A stretch of 7,948 nucleotides of DNA from CAZMUQ01 sp964569845. Its GTDB lineage: Archaea > Thermoproteota > Bathyarchaeia > Hecatellales > Hecatellaceae. Position 1 is the first letter of the stretch, and every line of letters begins with the position of its first letter. The translations under genes were made by a program, and so were the position numbers. A model generated the notes under the pieces. The model worked only from the letters and a program-made list of their open reading frames with translations, searched no databases and was not told the origin of the DNA. Of this stretch, positions 5,812-7,948 are shown piece by piece. Where the stretch lies: contig CAZMUQ010000044.1 in NCBI GenBank assembly GCA_964569845.1, positions 1 through 7,948 of the forward strand, read 5' to 3'.

Positions 5812-6602
5812 TAGAAATTTTTCAATATGAATTTATGAGGAATGCTTTAATAGCCGCAATTCTTGTAAGTATAGCCTGCGGCATTGTTGGTTCATATGTA
5901 GTTATTAAAAGAATTGTTTTTATTAGTGGCGGTATTTCTCATACAGCATTTGGAGGAATTGGTTTAGGTTATCTGCTTGGATTAAACCCTATTTTAACTA
6001 CTATCCCATTTACAATTTTTGCTGCACTTGGCATTGGAATCATAAGTAAAAGATTAAGGGTAGGTGAAGATACTGCAATTGGAATTTTATGGGCTGTTGG
6101 TATGGCATTAGGAGTTATATTTATTAGTTTAAGCCCAGGCTATGCTCCAGATCTTTTTGGTTACCTGTTTGGAAGTATTCTTACAGTTCCACCTTTTGAC
6201 TTGATTGTAATGCTATTTTTGGATGCAGTAATTGTCATAGTTTTTCTCCTATTTTACAGAGAATTTTTAGCAATATCCTTTGATGAGGAATTTTCAAGGG
6301 TTGTTGGCATCCCAGTAGGAAGCTTATACTTACTACTTTTATGTTTAGTTGCATTAAGTGTAGTTGTTTTAATAAGAGTTGTAGGTGTTATTCTTGTTAT
6401 TGCATTGTTAACGATTCCTGCAGCAATAAGTAGGCAGTTTGTTTACAACATTAAAAAACTGATACTTCTTTCAATTTTTACCGGAATGTTTTTAACTATA
6501 GCTGGTTTATGGCTTTCCTACATACTTAACCTAGCTTCAGGAGCAACTATTGTTTTAGTTTTGGGGACAGCTTTCCTTTTATCTTCACTTTTTAAACATT
6601 AA
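5808..6602 (+). CDS. znuB: Metal ABC transporter permease (ABC-3 family)
   Basis: This is the membrane subunit of the metal importer, 264 residues, about the normal family size. Roughly eight hydrophobic segments can be followed (near 11-33, 50-70, 68-80, 90-108, 130-150, 172-188, 189-206, 218-260). Family motifs include GSYVVIKR (28-35), SGGISHTAFGG (40-50, with the conserved His45), DLFGYLFGS (115-123), FDEEFSRVVGIPV (158-170) and ILVIALLTIPAA (195-206), the last corresponding to the ATPase-coupling region. Translation starts at a TTG that overlaps the ATPase stop by four bases. It is the last gene of the importer operon and converges with the DtxR-type regulator 33 bases further on. The class (zinc/manganese/iron) is secure; the actual ion must be inferred from the binding protein. 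Confidence 0.95.
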   Translation: MIEIFQYEFMRNALIAAILVSIACGIVGSYVVIKRIVFISGGISHTAFGGIGLGYLLGLNPILTTIPFTIFAALGIGIISKRLRVGEDTAIGILWAVGMALGVIFISLSPGYAPDLFGYLFGSILTVPPFDLIVMLFLDAVIVIVFLLFYREFLAISFDEEFSRVVGIPVGSLYLLLLCLVALSVVVLIRVVGVILVIALLTIPAAISRQFVYNIKKLILLSIFTGMFLTIAGLWLSYILNLASGATIVLVLGTAFLLSSLFKH

Positions 6603-6614
6603 CCGGCTCTCCTT

Positions 6615-6625
6615 AAAAATTAAAA
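6615..6625 (-). terminator. T-rich tract after the DtxR-type regulator
   Basis: On the minus strand this reads TTTTAATTTTT, starting eleven bases after the regulator's stop and within the 33-base gap to the convergent permease gene. It is a good archaeal U-tract terminator without a hairpin. The plus strand has only a TTTT at 6634-6637 for the importer operon, inside the end of the regulator gene. Confidence 0.5.
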
Positions 6626-6635
6626 TCTCCTGCTT

Positions 6636-7079
6636 TTACTGGGTCCCCATACTTTCACAGTAATTTTTGAACAAGTTCAGCCATCTTTTCGTAAATTCTG
6701 GTTTTGGCTGATTTTGAGTTATAAAGTCCACAAATTTTGTAAGCTGCTCAATTGTTTTAGGGCTTAAGCGATGTTCAAGTTCATGTGCATCTTTTTCAGC
6801 AATATCTTCTGGAACCAGAATTAACTTTAAAAATTTGATGAAGGTGTCATGCCTAATTTTTATTGATTTTGCAATCTCTTTCCCTTGAGGTGTTAATGTT
6901 ACTCCTCCATATTTCTCATATGTAACTAGTTTTTTGTTATCTAGTTTTTTAAGCATCTCCGTTACAGTTGGAAGACTTACTTTCATTTTTTTAGCAATAT
7001 CCTTTACCCTAGCATAGCCTTTTTCTTCAACAATTTCAAGAATAGTTCTAAGGTAATCTTCTGTTCTTCTACTTAGCAT
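6636..7079 (-). CDS. DtxR/MntR-family metal-dependent repressor
   Basis: This is a metal-activated transcriptional repressor of 147 residues from the ATG at 7079; a TTG directly before it (7080-7082) could add one residue. Residues 1-65 form the winged helix-turn-helix (RTEDYLRTI, then VSLPTVTEMLKKL as recognition region, then the wing around EKYGGVTLT). The rest is the metal-binding and dimerisation domain. There is no room for the third, SH3-like domain of DtxR or IdeR, so this is the short MntR type. Numbering coincides with B. subtilis MntR: Asp8, His77, Glu102 and His103 are kept, while Glu11 is Arg and Glu99 is His. Asp at position 8 is MntR-like; in the DtxR iron sensor this is Met. 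The ion is thus uncertain: manganese, iron or zinc. A double dyad in its own promoter suggests autoregulation. It faces the ABC importer convergently and is a candidate regulator of it or of feoAB. Confidence 0.92.
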   Translation of the reverse strand: MLSRRTEDYLRTILEIVEEKGYARVKDIAKKMKVSLPTVTEMLKKLDNKKLVTYEKYGGVTLTPQGKEIAKSIKIRHDTFIKFLKLILVPEDIAEKDAHELEHRLSPKTIEQLTKFVDFITQNQPKPEFTKRWLNLFKNYCESMGTQ

Positions 7080-7080
7080 C

Positions 7081-7119
7081 AATTTAGATTACTCTAACAT
7101 AATTAGATGAACCTAAATT
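7081..7119. promoter_or_regulatory. Double DtxR-like operator before the regulator gene
   Basis: Two 14-bp boxes, TTAGANNNNTCTAA (7084-7097, arms perfect) and TTAGANNNNCCTAA (7103-7116, one mismatch), have centres 19 bp apart. Together they form one larger dyad centred on base 7100, in which 14 of 19 base pairs are symmetric across 39 bases, including perfect outer arms AATTTAG/CTAAATT. On the minus strand the second box starts TTAGGTT, matching the first half of the DtxR operator consensus. A minus-strand A/T element at 7115-7123 may be the TATA box, overlapped by the outer arm. This is what an autoregulatory site bound by two repressor dimers would look like. Confidence 0.7.
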
Positions 7120-7140
7120 TAAGCTTTAACAAAGTTTAAG

Positions 7141-7948
7141 TTAACTTTTTTCACATTTTACAATTAATGTGCCGTAAACATCATTTTTTGTTAATGCATC
7201 AAGAATTCTCCCAGATTTTAAAGCATTAACAACATAAACCTTAACACCAGCTTTTACGGGCTTAATAATTTCTAGGAGTTTTCCGGCCATTCCTCCTGTT
7301 ACATCTGATACTTTTACTGCATGCTCCTTTTTTCTAGCTTCAACTAGCTTTTTAAGCTGATTTAAGTTTAAAATCTTAAACATTCTTGCTTTTTTATCAA
7401 TTTTAGGATTTGAAGTATATACCCCATCTACATCACAAGCTAAAATTACCCTTTCAGCTTTAAATGTTAAAGCAATTTTAGCTGCTAACTGGTCTCCTGA
7501 AAGAATTGTGAAACCTTTAACCTTATCAACTACAACATCTCCATAAAGAACAGGAACAATTTTAAGTTTAAGTAGCCTCTCTAAAATTTCTTCTTTAAAA
7601 AAAGTTATTCTACCTTTTCTTGTTAAAAGAAAAGCTGATGGTTGAATTGAGGCTACATTTACCCCTTCCTTAATAAGCATACCTACAATAATTTTATTTA
7701 GGTCTATCATTGCTTGATGTGTTTTAATAAAACCTTCAATTTGCCAATCACCTTTAAACCCCATATTAAGCTTATATTTTTCTGCTAAGGGGTGACCAAA
7801 TGAGCCTCCACCATGAATAATGATTAATGGATGCTGCTTAGCTGCAGCAATTTCCTTTACTACTCTTCTTAAAACATTTAATCTAACATGGTAAGGTTTA
7901 GCTTTATCAGTTATTGCTGAACCTCCAAGCTTAAGAATTTTTAAGTTA
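7141..7948 (-). CDS. ipk: Isopentenyl phosphate kinase (5' end just outside window)
   Basis: This enzyme phosphorylates isopentenyl phosphate to isopentenyl diphosphate, the last step of the alternative archaeal mevalonate pathway that feeds membrane ether lipids. The frame is open from base 7947 to the TAA at 7141: 268 visible residues, about the full family length (~260). An internal ATG at 7764 is not the true start, because essential N-terminal motifs precede it. Counting from the first visible codon: phosphate-binding LKLGGS (5-10, Lys6), GGGSFGHP (46-53) with the kinase-specific catalytic His52, the YGD and SGDQ motifs (135-137, 150-153), nucleotide-binding CDVDGVY (171-177) and SDVTGGM (214-220). 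His in GGGSFGH separates IPK from other amino-acid-kinase enzymes such as glutamate or fosfomycin kinases. Only the start codon, perhaps with one or two residues, is missing. It lies upstream of the regulator on the same strand, with 61 bases between. Confidence 0.94.
   Translation of the reverse strand, partial: NLKILKLGGSAITDKAKPYHVRLNVLRRVVKEIAAAKQHPLIIIHGGGSFGHPLAEKYKLNMGFKGDWQIEGFIKTHQAMIDLNKIIVGMLIKEGVNVASIQPSAFLLTRKGRITFFKEEILERLLKLKIVPVLYGDVVVDKVKGFTILSGDQLAAKIALTFKAERVILACDVDGVYTSNPKIDKKARMFKILNLNQLKKLVEARKKEHAVKVSDVTGGMAGKLLEIIKPVKAGVKVYVVNALKSGRILDALTKNDVYGTLIVKCEKS

Noticed and set aside
7124..7134. Small hairpin CTTT-AAC-AAAG after the kinase stop
   Set aside because: Four-base A/T-rich arms with no following T-tract of note on the minus strand; too weak to call a terminator.
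1..7948. tRNA, rRNA, CRISPR array, IS element or defence system
   Set aside because: Reading both strands, I saw no cloverleaf-like or rRNA-like segment, no regularly spaced repeats, and no transposase, nuclease or toxin-like gene; nearly all sequence is taken up by recognised genes.

Overview
The window is a stretch of an AT-rich archaeal genome. The small (exonuclease) subunit of the archaea-specific DNA polymerase D, an isopentenyl phosphate kinase of the archaeal mevalonate route, GTG/TTG starts, abundant AGA/AGG arginine codons and TATA-box promoters close to start codons all point to Archaea. PolD argues against a classical crenarchaeote (Sulfolobales or Thermoproteales type). The exact phylum cannot be read from this window. 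A ferrous-iron transporter suggests anoxic or reducing surroundings (inference).

Layout, left to right: a possible tail of an upstream gene (to 58); DP1, the PolD small subunit, on plus (best start 103, end 1650); converging on it, feoB on minus (1661-3358), overlapped by one base by a partial feoA (3358-3525) that runs into a 100-N assembly gap (3526-3625); a short stretch (3626-3675) with a tandem repeat and possible promoter for feoAB; a NikR-type regulator on minus (3676-4062); a 100-bp divergent promoter region rich in inverted repeats (4063-4162); a complete zinc-type ABC importer on plus, binding protein, ATPase and permease (4163-6602); converging on it a short DtxR/MntR-type regulator on minus (6636-7079) with a long double dyad in its promoter; and an isopentenyl phosphate kinase on minus (7141 to the window end) whose first codon lies just outside.

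The middle five-sixths is a metal-homeostasis island. It has two uptake systems (Fe(II) through FeoAB; probably Zn(II), possibly Mn(II), through the ABC importer) and two metal-sensing repressors of unrelated folds (ribbon-helix-helix NikR and winged-helix DtxR/MntR). The NikR protein keeps all four nickel ligands, yet no nickel transporter is in view. The DtxR/MntR protein carries a mixed ligand set. Each regulator has palindromic sequence in its own promoter, suggesting autoregulation. The NikR site also sits between nikR and the importer, so it may control both. The housekeeping genes DP1 and IPK flank the island.

I found no rRNA or tRNA gene, CRISPR array, insertion sequence or phage gene. 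I did not find a clearly new kind of system. The most interesting points are the unusual pairing of sensors with transporters and the operator architecture.
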